Source of the DNA: Geosiphon pyriformis
Lineage: Eukaryota > Glomeromycota > Glomeromycetes > Archaeosporales > Geosiphonaceae
NCBI GenBank assembly: GCA_016748015.1
Contig: JAAOMT010000441.1
Coordinates: 62,001-126,000 of the forward strand
DNA: 64,000 nt
Direction of reading: 5' to 3'
Below the pieces are notes generated by a model. The model was not told the origin of the DNA and ran no database searches. It saw only the letters and a list, made by a program, of their open reading frames with translations. Position 1 is the first letter of the stretch, and every line of letters starts with the position of its first letter. Made by a program: the position numbers and the translations under genes. Positions 1 through 10,140 of the stretch are shown piece by piece.

Positions 1-198
1 TAAATTATTGTAGAGGTTGCTTTTAACTTCTGAAATATTGTAGTTTCCAAAAAGATAATTGTTGATGTGGTTTTCAATGTATTGGTATACTGATTTCTTT
101 ACAACTTCAATTCCGTTTGGAATGTTGAATCTTTGTTTGCAGTGAGTGTAAATTGACTGGTAATACTCTAGAGTTGCTGTGTCTGGTGTGGTCGCCAC
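1..198 (-). CDS. Gypsy-C gag, N-terminal part (runs off left edge)
   Basis: Read on the minus strand, an open frame starts at GTG 198-196, just inside the LTR at 244-1248 and its primer-binding region, and stays open to the window edge (about 66 codons). It begins VATTPDTATLEYYQ and contains no methionine. Its position right after LTR and PBS, and the GTG-GC opening shared with the other two gypsy elements here, mark it as the start of gag. Capsid motifs cannot be judged because the rest is off-window. Seen: frame and position. Inferred: gag identity. Confidence 0.5.
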   Translation of the reverse strand, partial: MATTPDTATLEYYQSIYTHCKQRFNIPNGIEVVKKSVYQYIENHINNYLFGNYNISEVKSNLYNNL

Positions 199-243
199 TT
201 TGAATTTGTTGTTGCTGTGTTATTTCCGTGAGAGAGCACCAAA
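199..243 (-). promoter_or_regulatory. Primer-binding site region of Gypsy-C
   Basis: Immediately after the LTR end (minus-strand reading) comes TTTGGTGCTCTCTCACGG. The TGGTGC core matches Gypsy-A (TTTGGTGCTTTCTGTGAGG) and, with one change, Gypsy-B (TTTAGTGCTCCCTGTG). TGG fits pairing with a tRNA CCA end. I could not identify the primer tRNA. Confidence 0.55.
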
Positions 244-1248
244 TGTTACCAGAGGTTTTTGGTCTCTTTTTTTGAATGTTATAACTGTCTGTTGGTTGCA
301 AATTCATGTTTTCTAGAAGTAGTTGAACTTCCAATAACTGAATTTATCTTCAAATTATCTTCTATAATTTGAACTGCTGGGCTTATAAGTAGAATGGCCA
401 ATTCCTTGTCAGTTACTTTATGTAGTTACATTGTAGTAAACGTCAACTCTTTCCCAGGAATTGCTCATCTGAAAGCTCACTAAAAATGTGTAGTTACTTT
501 GCTGTGAAAGTCAACTCTTCTACAGGAATCTCGTCTGTAGGCTACCCTAATGATTGTAATAAGAAAATAAAAGAAAAATAAAAGAAATATAAAAGAAATA
601 TAAAAGAAATAGAATTCTGTCAAGGGAAACGTTTTCTATCCAGGCCTGGAGTCACCAACAGTTTACTGAAATTGGTAGCTAATCAATTTCAAAACATTAG
701 TTGGGTTTTTGGAGATTTTTCAAGTGCAATATTTAAAGAAATTGGTTTTTCAAATTATTTGATATTTTATTTCTTTTTGTGTGTATAGGAATGGTTCTAA
801 GTAATAAATCTAAAGTAAGATACATTTTCTTGAAGAGAAAAGCTTTTCTTTTATACAACTTGTTGTAGTACTAGTCTATGAACTTGCATTTTTTCTTTTT
901 GCTCAAATTTCGGTAAACTAAAGATATATTTTGATGAACTACAAGTTATTTCGCTGAACTATTGATTAATTTGGGTGAACTATTCATAATTTCGGCAAAT
1001 TTCTTATAAATTTCAGCAAATTTCTGTAAATTTTGGCAAATTTTAGAATGTTACAAAGTTCAGGGTATTGTGTAATTTGATCATCCTACTTTTTGTTATA
1101 CTAATTAGATTCTTTTAATTGAATCATGATATGTAATAATTGATTAAATAATAAATAATAATTTGAAATGATATTAATATACTAATTAATTATAGGAATT
1201 ATAAGGGTAATTTCATGCTAATTAATAGCTAAAATTTTACTGGTAACA
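244..1248 (-). repeat. LTR of Gypsy-C (5' LTR, minus orientation)
   Basis: The repeat is bounded by perfect 8-bp inverted ends TGTTACCA...TGGTAACA and is 1005 bp long. On its left lie the PBS and gag start of its element. On its right it cuts cleanly into Gypsy-B coding sequence, with CCATG as the first flanking bases. It contains a short-repeat array around 905-1040 (repeated AAATTTCGGCAAATTTCT-like units). The partner LTR is outside the window, so the target duplication cannot be confirmed. Confidence 0.8.
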
Positions 1249-1696
1249 CCATGTTCATCTGTTCCAATTGTTCTGGTTGGAGCAGATAACATTTACTTCA
1301 TTTATAGATGATTTGTGATGTAATGTCCACATATCTACAAAGCTATAAAAAATCTGGAATGTGATTTGGTGATTGATCCTCAACTTTAGTGGTCAAATAT
1401 CTAATAATAGTTCTCTTTGGTATTTTAATAACACTTTCAGTTGTGTTGTAGATAGAAATTTTGATGTTTTTGGGGCTTTTGACTGATATGTAGAGATTAA
1501 TGAGTCCAATCTCTTTTGATTCGCAAATGGTGGCTTTTGCTTCAAACAACTAAGCCTGATTCTTTACTTTTCTTTTTATAGGTAACATATACTGGTTATA
1601 TGGTAAAATGAAAATTGATTGACGGGTTGAGATAATTTCTCTTTTGTCAATAACCTCTTTCTCTGCCATATTAACTGGTATGTCTATTCTACCCAT
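1249..1696 (-). pseudogene. Gypsy-B pol linker domain, fragment between two insertions
   Basis: On the minus strand this reads as the beta-rich domain that lies between dUTPase and RT in Gypsy-A (6959-7495). Shared stretches include CESxEIGLINL and the reverse-strand nucleotides for the KYVDITSQTIF segment. A stop interrupts the frame near 1550. The fragment ends at 1696 inside the FGSMGR motif where Gypsy-A inserted, and at 1249 where Gypsy-C inserted. The same element resumes at 11789. Confidence 0.85.
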
Positions 1697-2550
1697 TGTT
1701 ACTCATAGAAATATAGGAAATATATTAGCATAATTATTAGCCAATCAGAAGTAGGCATAGTAAATATGGAATTCCAGAATTCCCCAATGAGGAATTGCAG
1801 AATTTCAAAATTCCAGAATTCCTCTCAAAAGAATCGCAGGATTCCAAGAATTCCAGGATTTCTGTCATGAAGAATCGAGAAATTGAGGAATCTCAATTAT
1901 GTATATATAGCAGTAAGATTAGAAGCTGAAAAGACAGACCTCTTAGTTTAGATTTAATAAAAACAACTCTCCAAATCACAAGCATCTAATAAATAACTAT
2001 TTGTTATCTCAAACCCATTTTTACTATCAATACTTCATGTTAATAGTAATTAATAATTAACCACACTGAAACAATAGCTCTTGATCACAGCTATTGACAG
2101 AATACTAACTTGCAAATCATCTTGGCTTATTTCTTTTCTTTCTTTATTTTATTTTCTTTTCTTTATTTTCTTGCTTTGATTTTATTGTTGTTTACTAACT
2201 CTATTAAAGATTAATGCATGGGGCACTGACGTTAGGATAAATGTAACTGGTAAAAGACCCAGAAATAAGGGTAGAACACTCAATTGAGGATAGCTTACCA
2301 GGAGGAATACTGGCCATCAAGCTGAGAAAAAAATTGACAAAACTGTGGTTTCAGGAAGCTACAGAAAAAACTATCACTATTGAATCTCTGTCCATTATAC
2401 AAAGAACTCAACCAAATCCTTTAGATACAAAACCTTCAGATACAAAATCTTTAGATACCAAATCTTCAAATTATTAACAACGAAAATAGCTTTGAACACC
2501 AAGTTACGGATTTGTATTTAATTCAACACCAGAAATTGTCACTTGTAACA
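1697..2550 (+). repeat. 5' LTR of Gypsy-A
   Basis: Length 854 bp, TGTTAC...GTAACA. The U3 part contains an array of GGAATTCCAGAATTCC-like inverted repeats (about 1768-1890), followed directly by a TATA-like GTATATATAG at about 1899-1910. It differs from the 3' LTR by many transitions and by rearrangement within the array, so the insertion is not recent. Confidence 0.92.
1895..1912 (+). promoter_or_regulatory. TATA-like core promoter in Gypsy-A 5' LTR
   Basis: TATGTATATATAGCAG lies just downstream of the palindromic array. The same motif is present in the 3' LTR (about 11136-11152) and, reversed, in the Gypsy-B LTR near 16693. Its position fits the U3/R boundary. The transcription start is inferred, not seen. 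Confidence 0.5.
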
Positions 2551-2569
2551 TTTGGTGCTTTCTGTGAGG
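2551..2569 (+). promoter_or_regulatory. Primer-binding site of Gypsy-A
   Basis: TTTGGTGCTTTCTGTGAGG follows the LTR terminal CA directly. TGG would pair with the CCA end of a tRNA. The equivalent site is conserved in the Gypsy-B and Gypsy-C copies in this window. Confidence 0.65.
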
Positions 2570-2612
2570 TATAATTTTACAAAAAACCAATACCAACAAA
2601 CACCATCCAAAA

Positions 2613-4640
2613 GTGGCAGAATCAGAAAACATAGAAGCAAATCATTTAGGATTCGCAAAATCCCTATTTTAACACTATTGTCAATACTTGGGATTAAATC
2701 ACAATCATATATCTGCCAAATCAGTCTTTAATTTCTACATCAACAAAAAAATTTCCTCTTTGTTAGGAACACCAGTAAATACTGAATCAGCCAGAGAAAC
2801 TTTCTACAGAGAATTAATTCAAAATACCAATCTGTCAACAAATCACAATTTTGTCTCCATTATTACTGAGATCAACAAAGAAATTAAACATTACACCCAA
2901 CAAAGATATCCAATTACTTATGCCAGTAAAGACAAAGGAAAACTACAAACTCCAGCAGTAACACCCAAAAAGATACAACCACTTACTTGGAAAAAAACAA
3001 GAGTTGAATCACTAACTGCTCCATCCTATCACTACACACTGGGAAATGCCATCAATATAACATTAGCAAACACATTCACATCAAACATGATATCAACATT
3101 CAGACAATTTCTATTCGAAAGTAAACAAAGAAAAACAGATCTACTAGGACCATACAGCAAATATTTTGAAGGATTTAAGTTCTAATCACCAACACCATCA
3201 GAAATTCGATCACCACCACCTCAACCAAACTTTGGAACCACTACCCCATGAGAACTATCTAAAGAAGAAGAAGAAGAAGAATCAGAAGATCAAGAATTTA
3301 CTTACCAAAACCTGATTCTTGAAAACCCGGAATTTGGAACCCTGAACATTCAAACTCAGTGAAAAAATCCAGAAATCAAAACTCCGAATATTCAAGCACT
3401 GCAAAATCAAAACCCCAAATTAATTAATTAGCAAAACTTATCTCTGGTAATTGTCATCAATCAACTGCCAATTAATTCAATAGCCAAACCCATACAGCAG
3501 CCACTTTCATTTTAACAACCAGTACCACAACAACTGCTTCAATAGCCACCATAACAACCCAACTTAAATCCAATGGCTTATGCACCAATCACAAAACTTG
3601 ACAACTTTACTGGTGAAAAAGATGATGCTCAAGTATGACTGAATGATGTAGAAAAGGCCATCACAGCTAACGGATGGAATAACGCCCAAACAATGCAAGC
3701 CATTTCCTACTTTCTCAAAGATACCGCCAATTCCTGGTACCAGAGCTTGATTAATAAACCACAAGATTTTAATGCCTTCAAAGTGGAATTCCTAAGATAC
3801 TTCAGCAACAATAACAGCATCAATCGCCTAGTCAACACATTCACAACCATGAAACAAGAGGAAACTGAAGCAGTCACTACTTACCTAGGATGCTTTTATC
3901 AAAATCTATGCCAAATTCAAGCAATTGATGCCAACTATTTCACAGCACCACAAATCTTCAGCCAGTTTATCCATGGTCTGTGCAGCAGCATCTTGTAACA
4001 TGTATGTCTGTTGCATCCAAACACATTTCAAGACACAGTTACACACACCAGAGATTTTGAATCCATTGAGTCAGAGACCAATCACACCCAAGCCATTAAC
4101 CTAGTGATGAATGGATCATCTGAATTGGATTCTAAATTGAAACAATTCAGTAATTCAATTAATTAGAAGTTAGAGGAATACTTAGCTGACAATTGCGCAA
4201 TTTATCAACCACCACAATGACACAATAATCCAGGAAATGTGAATTATTTCCAAAATCAGTCGTGTCCATTATTATCATCAGCAGCATCTAATCAGCTGTG
4301 GCAGCCAGAAACGCGTGTTTGTCACAACTATGATAAACAAAGACACATAAAAGCAGACTGCAGATTTTATAGCAACAATCCACAATCGGAAAATCAATAT
4401 CAAAACCTCAATTGCAGATTTCAAACTCTGAATTGTTACCTAAATTAAAATCAAACTACTTATCTGCCAATGATGCAGTCACCAATCTATCAACCACCAG
4501 TATATCAACCTCAAATTTATCAACCGTAGCCATCAATAATCTATCAGCCACAACCCCAAATAATTTATTAACCCCAACCAATTCAGACACCACCCCAAAA
4601 TTCAGTTCATATAACATTAGGCCACCTCAGACTTAGACTC
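2613..4640 (+). pseudogene. Gypsy-A gag (capsid and CCHC nucleocapsid), broken
   Basis: The frame opens at GTG 2613 (VAESENIEANHLGFAKSLF) and matches the N-terminus of the Gypsy-B gag (VAESKKIG...NHLGFAKSLFQHY). No in-frame ATG lies near the start. A capsid-like core around 3560-4000 contains Ty3/gypsy gag features (TxWYQSL, then VEFLRYF). The zinc knuckle near 4315-4365 reads CHNYDKQRHIKADC: the second Cys has become Tyr, while the sister copy in Gypsy-B is an intact CX2CX4HX4C. Stops at 2669, 3184, 3249, 3638 and around 4166-4218 break it. Comparison with Gypsy-B shows at least four of them replace Gln or Trp by transition. Confidence 0.8.
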
Positions 4641-4661
4641 ACACAAAACTGGAGATCGGCG

Positions 4662-5306
4662 ATGGTTGTCCACCAACTGATCTCCAGTTCTTCCAACTCA
4701 CCATTAGGATCACATTCTCGGAATTCAGGTACCGATGCCACCCAAAACCCAAATTTCCTAAACTATTTAAGTCTCCTGGTCACCCCAGAAGATGCCACAT
4801 CCAGCAACTTAGAATCCGACCAACAGACAACACTTATTAACAACATCTCACCAGCAATTGTCACCAATGATAGATCATTAGCAGCCATCTTCTTTTTTGA
4901 ACTTGAGGAGCCATCCCAATTACCACTATTCAGTGGAGCCACCTTCAAAGAAAAACTCATCACAGCGATGTACACTAATGTGAAAGTAGATAGACACTCT
5001 ATCAAACTCATCTTTGATAGCAGTTTAACAGGCAGCATCATCACCAAGCAACTCATGGATCAATTGGGTCACTGAGTTGATTGAGCTGCCAGCACTAGAA
5101 TTATTACTGCAGATAGTGTTATGAGAATGCTTATTGGCAAAATTGATGACTTCTCAATTGAAGTTAATGGCATTGTCACTCTCATTAAGGTCTTGGTAAT
5201 GGAAGCAACTCAGTACCAAGCACTAGTTGGTAATGATTGGCTAGTCAAAATCAATACTGTGCTTGACTGGACTACGCAAAAACTCCAGCTCAGTCGGAAT
5301 GGATAA
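4662..5306 (+). pseudogene. Gypsy-A aspartic protease region
   Basis: The domain has the retropepsin-like core IKLIFDSSLTGSIITKQLM (about 5008-5064), where DSS takes the place of the usual DSG/DTG, then a hydrophobic stretch and GNDWLVKINTVLDW (about 5230-5272), typical of fungal gypsy proteases. In a functional copy it would cleave gag-pol. A stop at 5073-5075 splits the region, and loss of Gly after the catalytic DS is a further defect. Gypsy-B has DSR at the same place. Confidence 0.7.
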
Positions 5307-6031
5307 CACACATGGGTACTAGCCATGTGTGGTCACTTCAAGACTACCAACTCGTTAGCACCACTAATTGACCTCGAAAAAATGACAAAACCTATCTGGG
5401 AAGCCTACCAAATCTTGTGGGCCAACCCAGACTACAACAAACTGCTGCCAATACTCTCATAGAACAACAACCCCAAGGAAAAGCAAAAAAAAGAACTGAT
5501 CTGGGAGACAGACAATTTGACCTGGACTGACAATGAACAGGAAGAACCATCGAGTTGGGAGTGAAAAGAAGAAAAAAGAAAATGGAAAGAAAGGGAAGAA
5601 GAAAACACTCAAGCCAACAACACTTATATCCCATACTCCTATGGTCAACAACAATCATCGACCTATTGCCAACCCAAACTAATATGCGTTGATTACAGCA
5701 AGAAATTATCATCAATGGGCACATGTTGTGGCAACAATGAAGAATATCAGATGGCAACCAAGTTCTATTGCCGCACATGTCTCGTCAAACATTTTGGAAG
5801 ACCAAAACAAGTGGGAAAATGGGATAATACATCATGTTTAACCTGTGGAGAAACTCTTCTCAACAAATGTGGAATGATATTCCTGGGAGAGGAGGGGCAT
5901 GTGACGTTTTCTTCCAATACACAATCCTTATCAGTGACTGGGTCGAGAAAGAGACACCAATAGAAGCTGCCTAGAGAAGAGCTGTACAGTGATTGGACAG
6001 TTGTTCACACAATGACAATGAATTATGGTGA
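5307..6031 (+). pseudogene. Gypsy-A spacer with zinc-ribbon-like module
   Basis: Between protease and dUTPase a conserved segment (about 5712-5880) reads FYCRTCLVKHFGRPKQ...SCLTCGETLLN, giving CX2C-X21-CX2C, a zinc-ribbon spacing. The same module occurs on the minus strand in Gypsy-B (12839-13027), so it belongs to the family and is not a chance frame. Its function is unknown; nucleic-acid or protein binding are possibilities. A strongly acidic/basic low-complexity stretch precedes it (about 5470-5620). Confidence 0.5.
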
Positions 6032-6949
6032 ATGGCAATTGCCAAAATTAAAGGCACATTGCCAGAAGAAATCAAGACAATTAAAAACAACTCACCAGAA
6101 CCCATCGAGCTTGACTGGGACATAGAGCCAGTCATAAATTTCCTGGAACCAGAAAAGTTCCATAAGTACTACCAAAACTTGGCATCCACTAGAGAGGAGC
6201 AAGAACAATGGCTAGCACAGTTAAATACAAGACTGTGTTGTCATTGTTTAATTCCCAGTGACTTTGAATATTGTGATGATTGTGACCTCATTTACAATCC
6301 ACCACCATGCATGATCTACACAATCCCTGAAGAGGAAGAACCAATCAGCAGCTGCACATCAGAGTCAGAATTACCATTCAATCTTGATTCAAACTCCGAC
6401 AATAATGATGACAAGAATAATGGTTCCAGCTCTATTCAAAATGGCAATGACAATAACAATGATATCAACTCAGATTCAAACTCCAACTCAAATTATAAAC
6501 AATATATTGCACTTTCTGACCTCACCAAAAAACAAGAACTGAAATGGTTCAGCGATAATAATAAAGATATTATGCCAGAATGCGCATATGATACTGATGC
6601 TGGATTTGACTTAAGGTATCCAGGAAAAGATGCCATCAAATTGGAACCACATTCACACACCTACATTGATCTGAAAATAGCACTGAAAATCCCAACAACA
6701 ATAATGGTTCAACTAGCATCCTGGAGTAGTTTAGCAAAAAGAGGGATTAATATAAAAGGAGGAATAATTGACACGGGATATGTAGAAAATATTATTGCTA
6801 TGCTAAAAAATGACTCAGAAAAGGCCTATATTATAGAGCCAAATGAAAAGATAGCACAGACAATATTTCTGCCTTTGGTTAAAATAGCTCAATTAGTGTC
6901 AGTAGGAAATAGGGAAGAGTTAGGAATAACAGCGAAAGGGATACAATGA
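6032..6949 (+). CDS. Gypsy-A dUTPase with N-terminal zinc ribbon
   Basis: A 305-codon open stretch. Residues about 70-100 hold a second zinc-ribbon-like motif (CCHC...CDDC, then PPPC), followed by an Asn/Asp/Ser-rich linker. From about residue 185 comes a trimeric dUTPase: motif 1 DTDAGFDL, motif 2 SWSSLAKRGI, motif 3 GGIIDTGYVENI, motif 4 NEKIAQTIFLPL, and motif 5 FGSMGR just past the stop at 6947-6949. The family hydrolyses dUTP to dUMP and PPi, limiting uracil incorporation during reverse transcription. Known: dUTPases occur in some retroviruses. Seen: all five motifs in order. The terminal TGA probably replaces CGA, since the downstream frame continues immediately. Confidence 0.88.
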   Translation: MAIAKIKGTLPEEIKTIKNNSPEPIELDWDIEPVINFLEPEKFHKYYQNLASTREEQEQWLAQLNTRLCCHCLIPSDFEYCDDCDLIYNPPPCMIYTIPEEEEPISSCTSESELPFNLDSNSDNNDDKNNGSSSIQNGNDNNNDINSDSNSNSNYKQYIALSDLTKKQELKWFSDNNKDIMPECAYDTDAGFDLRYPGKDAIKLEPHSHTYIDLKIALKIPTTIMVQLASWSSLAKRGINIKGGIIDTGYVENIIAMLKNDSEKAYIIEPNEKIAQTIFLPLVKIAQLVSVGNREELGITAKGIQ

Positions 6950-6958
6950 TTTGGGTCA

Positions 6959-7495
6959 ATGGGTAGAATAGATGTACCAGTTAATATGGTGAAGGAAAAA
7001 ATTGTTAACCAAGGAGAAATTATCTCAACTGGTCAAGCTATTTCCATTCCACCATATAGCCAGTACATGCTAGCTATAGAAAGGAAGGAAAAGAAGCAAG
7101 AACAGATTTTTGAAGTGGAAGCAAATCTTTGTGAATCAGGAGAAATTGGACTGATCAATCTCCACATACCAGCCAAAAGCTATAGCTGCATAAAAATTCC
7201 CATTTACAACAACACTGGCAATGTCATCAACATACCAGAAGGAACTACCATTGGATATTTAACCACAGAAATAGAAGATCAACCACCAAATCCCATTTCA
7301 AACTTTCCACAACTTTGTAAATATGTTGACATCACATCACAAACCATCTTTGGACGAGATGAATGTTATTTGCTCCAACCAGAACAATTAAAACAAATGA
7401 ACATGGGAAATCTGGACCTACTACAATGTATGCAGCTTAAGATATTGCTCAACAATTTCAACGACATCTTTGCCAGTGAAAACAAGTTTGGCTGA
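6959..7495 (+). CDS. Gypsy-A linker domain upstream of RT
   Basis: In frame with the dUTPase but for one stop. A 178-codon open stretch carries the conserved Ty3/gypsy segment before RT: AISIPPYSQYML, a beta-rich body ending IPEGTTIGYL, then a region leading to NNFNDIFAS, which normally precedes the RT palm. The next codon after FG is TGA where Trp is expected. Gypsy-B carries the same domain at 1249-1696 on the minus strand. Confidence 0.75.
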   Translation: MGRIDVPVNMVKEKIVNQGEIISTGQAISIPPYSQYMLAIERKEKKQEQIFEVEANLCESGEIGLINLHIPAKSYSCIKIPIYNNTGNVINIPEGTTIGYLTTEIEDQPPNPISNFPQLCKYVDITSQTIFGRDECYLLQPEQLKQMNMGNLDLLQCMQLKILLNNFNDIFASENKFG

Positions 7496-8796
7496 ACTGA
7501 CATTATCTAACATCAGATAAAGACTGGAGATGCAATGCCAATTAAACAAAGAGCATACAGAATGCCACCAGCCAGCCACGAGATCATTTGTTAAAAGATA
7601 AACCAAATGCTGGACAACGGGCTAATTTAATCATCAATGAGCTCATGGTTGTCATCAGTGGTATTTGTCTGTAAGAAAAATAGAAAAATCCAATTTTGTG
7701 TGGATTATAGAAAACTCAATGGAGTAACTCGTGGAGATAGCTACCCCACTCCACAGATCCAAGAATTATTCGACGCTTTCAGTAGAAACAAATGTTTTCA
7801 ACATTAGATCTGGACAGTGGTTACTGGCAAGTAGCCATGAATCCAGCTGACAAAAAAAAGATGGCATTCACCACCAGAAAAAGGAATTTTGAATTTGAAG
7901 TAATGCCATTTGGCTTAACCAATGTACCAGCCACTTTTCAAAGGCTAATGAAAATTGTTTATACTGGCTTATTGTGGAAATCAGTAGTTGTATACTTGGA
8001 CAACACCAATGTATTCTCAAAAACATTTGATGATCATCTTCATCATCTTCAACAAGTGTTCAAAAGACTAAGAAGAGCAGGACTAAAGTTAAATACAACA
8101 AAGTGTTTTTTTGGCAAAACAGAACTAAAATTTTTGGGACACATAGTTAGCAAAGACAGCATCAAAACGAATTCAGAGAAAATAGAAATAGTAAAGAACT
8201 TTCCAGTGTCAACAAATATGACAGAACTGAAATCATTCTTGGGATTCACCAGCTACTATCGACGTTTTATCAAGAACTTTTCCAAGATAGCACAGCCACT
8301 CAACCAACTGCAAACCAAGAATACAAAATATGAATGGACAGAAAGTCAACAAGAAGCTTTTAATATTCTGAGAAGAAAGCTCATTCAAGCTCTAGTACTG
8401 ATCTATCCAGATCACAGCAAACCATTCATTATTACCACCAATGCATCTGGTCAAGCATTGGGAGCAGTACTATCTCAGAGAGGACCAGATAACAGGGAAC
8501 ATCCAGTAGCATATGCCAGCAGAAGTTTAACACCAGCTAAAAAGAACTATGAAATACTGGAACAAAAACACTTAGTGATATACTGAAGAGTCATGAAATG
8601 GAAAGAATACTTGAGCCAGAAGTTTGAAGTATATACAAATCACAAAGAATTAACATCACTTCAAAAACAAGAATTTGGAGATGAAAGACAGTCAAGATGG
8701 AAAATGGCACTCACATCATATAATTATACTATACATTATAAAAAGGGAAAAGACAATAGAAATGCTGACGGTTTGTTACAAATGAGACAAATCTAA
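7496..8796 (+). pseudogene. Gypsy-A reverse transcriptase and RNase H
   Basis: RT motifs appear in order: FCVDYRKLNGVT (about 7695-7730), STLDLDSGYWQV (about 7800), FEVMPFGLTNVPATFQRLM (about 7895-7950), YLDN at 7993-8004 where YLDD is required, FLGHIVS (about 8130) and LGFTSYYRRFIKNFS (about 8238). RNase H follows, with TNAS at 8437-8448 in place of the catalytic TDAS, then ALGAVLSQR. Both catalytic losses are GAY to AAY. Stops at 7493, 7513, 7590 and 8584 also fit transitions (TGG to TGA, CAA to TAA). The enzyme is dead in this copy. Confidence 0.88.
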
Positions 8797-9067
8797 GAAC
8801 ATTTCAACCCAAAATATAACAAAACCAGAACAATACCAACGAAAAATATAACAAAAGATGAACATACAAAAATATTAACAACTGCAACATTATATAAATA
8901 CTCAACAGTTTAAGGAAAATTTATCTCAAACAGAACAAAAGAGTATCAAACAACAATTAAAATATTTTATCACTCACCAAAATATACTTTATCGGAAAAA
9001 TAGAAGAGAGCTAAAACAACCAACCAAAGTAATTACAGAGCCAGAAAAAGAGACAATATTATTCAAC

Positions 9068-10140
9068 ATGTATTCAAATCCAACAGCAGGACACTTTTAC
9101 AAAGAAGCAACCATGGAAAAAACCAGAAAAAGATACTATTGGTCATCAATGTATCCAGACATTATCCAATATGTTCAAAATTGTGATGCTTGTCAGCAAA
9201 GAGGAGGAATGAAACCCAGTGAACCATTAAGACCAATCAAAATAGAACAACCATTTGACCATATTAGAATTGATCTAGTCAGACTATTAACAATCACCAG
9301 AGGAGGAAACAGGTACATAGCAGTAGCCATGGACTATCTCACTAAATGGCCAGAGACAAAAGCAATTTAAAGAGTGGATGCAGAATCCGTTGCCAAATTC
9401 ATTCATCAAAATTTAATTTGTCGACACAGATGTCTAAAGGAATTATTATCAGACCAAGGAATTCATTTTGTGAACAGAACATTAACAGAATTGAGCCAAA
9501 AATTCGGAATTAAGAGACCACTATCATCATCATATCATCCACAAACCAACAGATTAGTTGAAAGATTCAACAGAACATTGTGTGAAGCAATAGCTAAGCT
9601 CAACCAAGAAAACCAGAATAATTGGGACATGTTGATACCATCAGTACTATTTGCTTATTGAACAATGAAGCAAGACACTACACAAGCAACACTATTTGAA
9701 TTAGTATATGATAGAACAGCAACATTACCAGTAGAGATAGAGGTCAACACATATCCAACTGAACCAATAACAGAAGAGAATTTCCAAGAAACATTGTTAA
9801 GAAGAACATATAACTTAATGGAAACATTGAAAAACAAATGAAAAAAAACAGCTGATAATATACAAAAGTCACAAGAGAAACAGAAAAAAAGACATGATAA
9901 TCAACTACCAGACAAACCAGTTGAATTCAAAATTGGAGACAAAGTACTCTTACATTGTACCAAAGCAGAAAAACAATAGAGTGGAAAATTTGACACCAAA
10001 TGAGACAGACCATTTCACATAGAAAAAATTCTAGGAAATAGAGCTTACAAATTAAGACTGGACAACAAAATCTTAACCAAAGCAGCACATGGAGATCAAC
10101 TGAAACCATACCACAACATCATACCACCATCCACCAATAA
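9068..10140 (+). pseudogene. Gypsy-A integrase
   Basis: The zinc-binding HHCC end is present in part: AGHFYKEATMEKTRKRYYW...CDACQQRGG. The catalytic core shows IRIDLV, the conserved GNRYIAVAMDYLTKWPE, LLSDQGIHFVN for the second Asp, and QTNRLVERFNRTL carrying the catalytic Glu (the usual QTNGQVERFN has two changes). Stops at 9368 and 9659 split it. A basic tail near 9840-10120 reads like the GPY/F-side C-terminal domain (KFDTKxDRPFHIEKILGNRAYKLRL), again with Trp codons turned to stops. Confidence 0.85.

Noticed and set aside
5392-5778. 128-codon open frame on the minus strand
   Set aside because: It is antisense to gypsy pol and driven by a low-complexity A/G-rich stretch; no domain.
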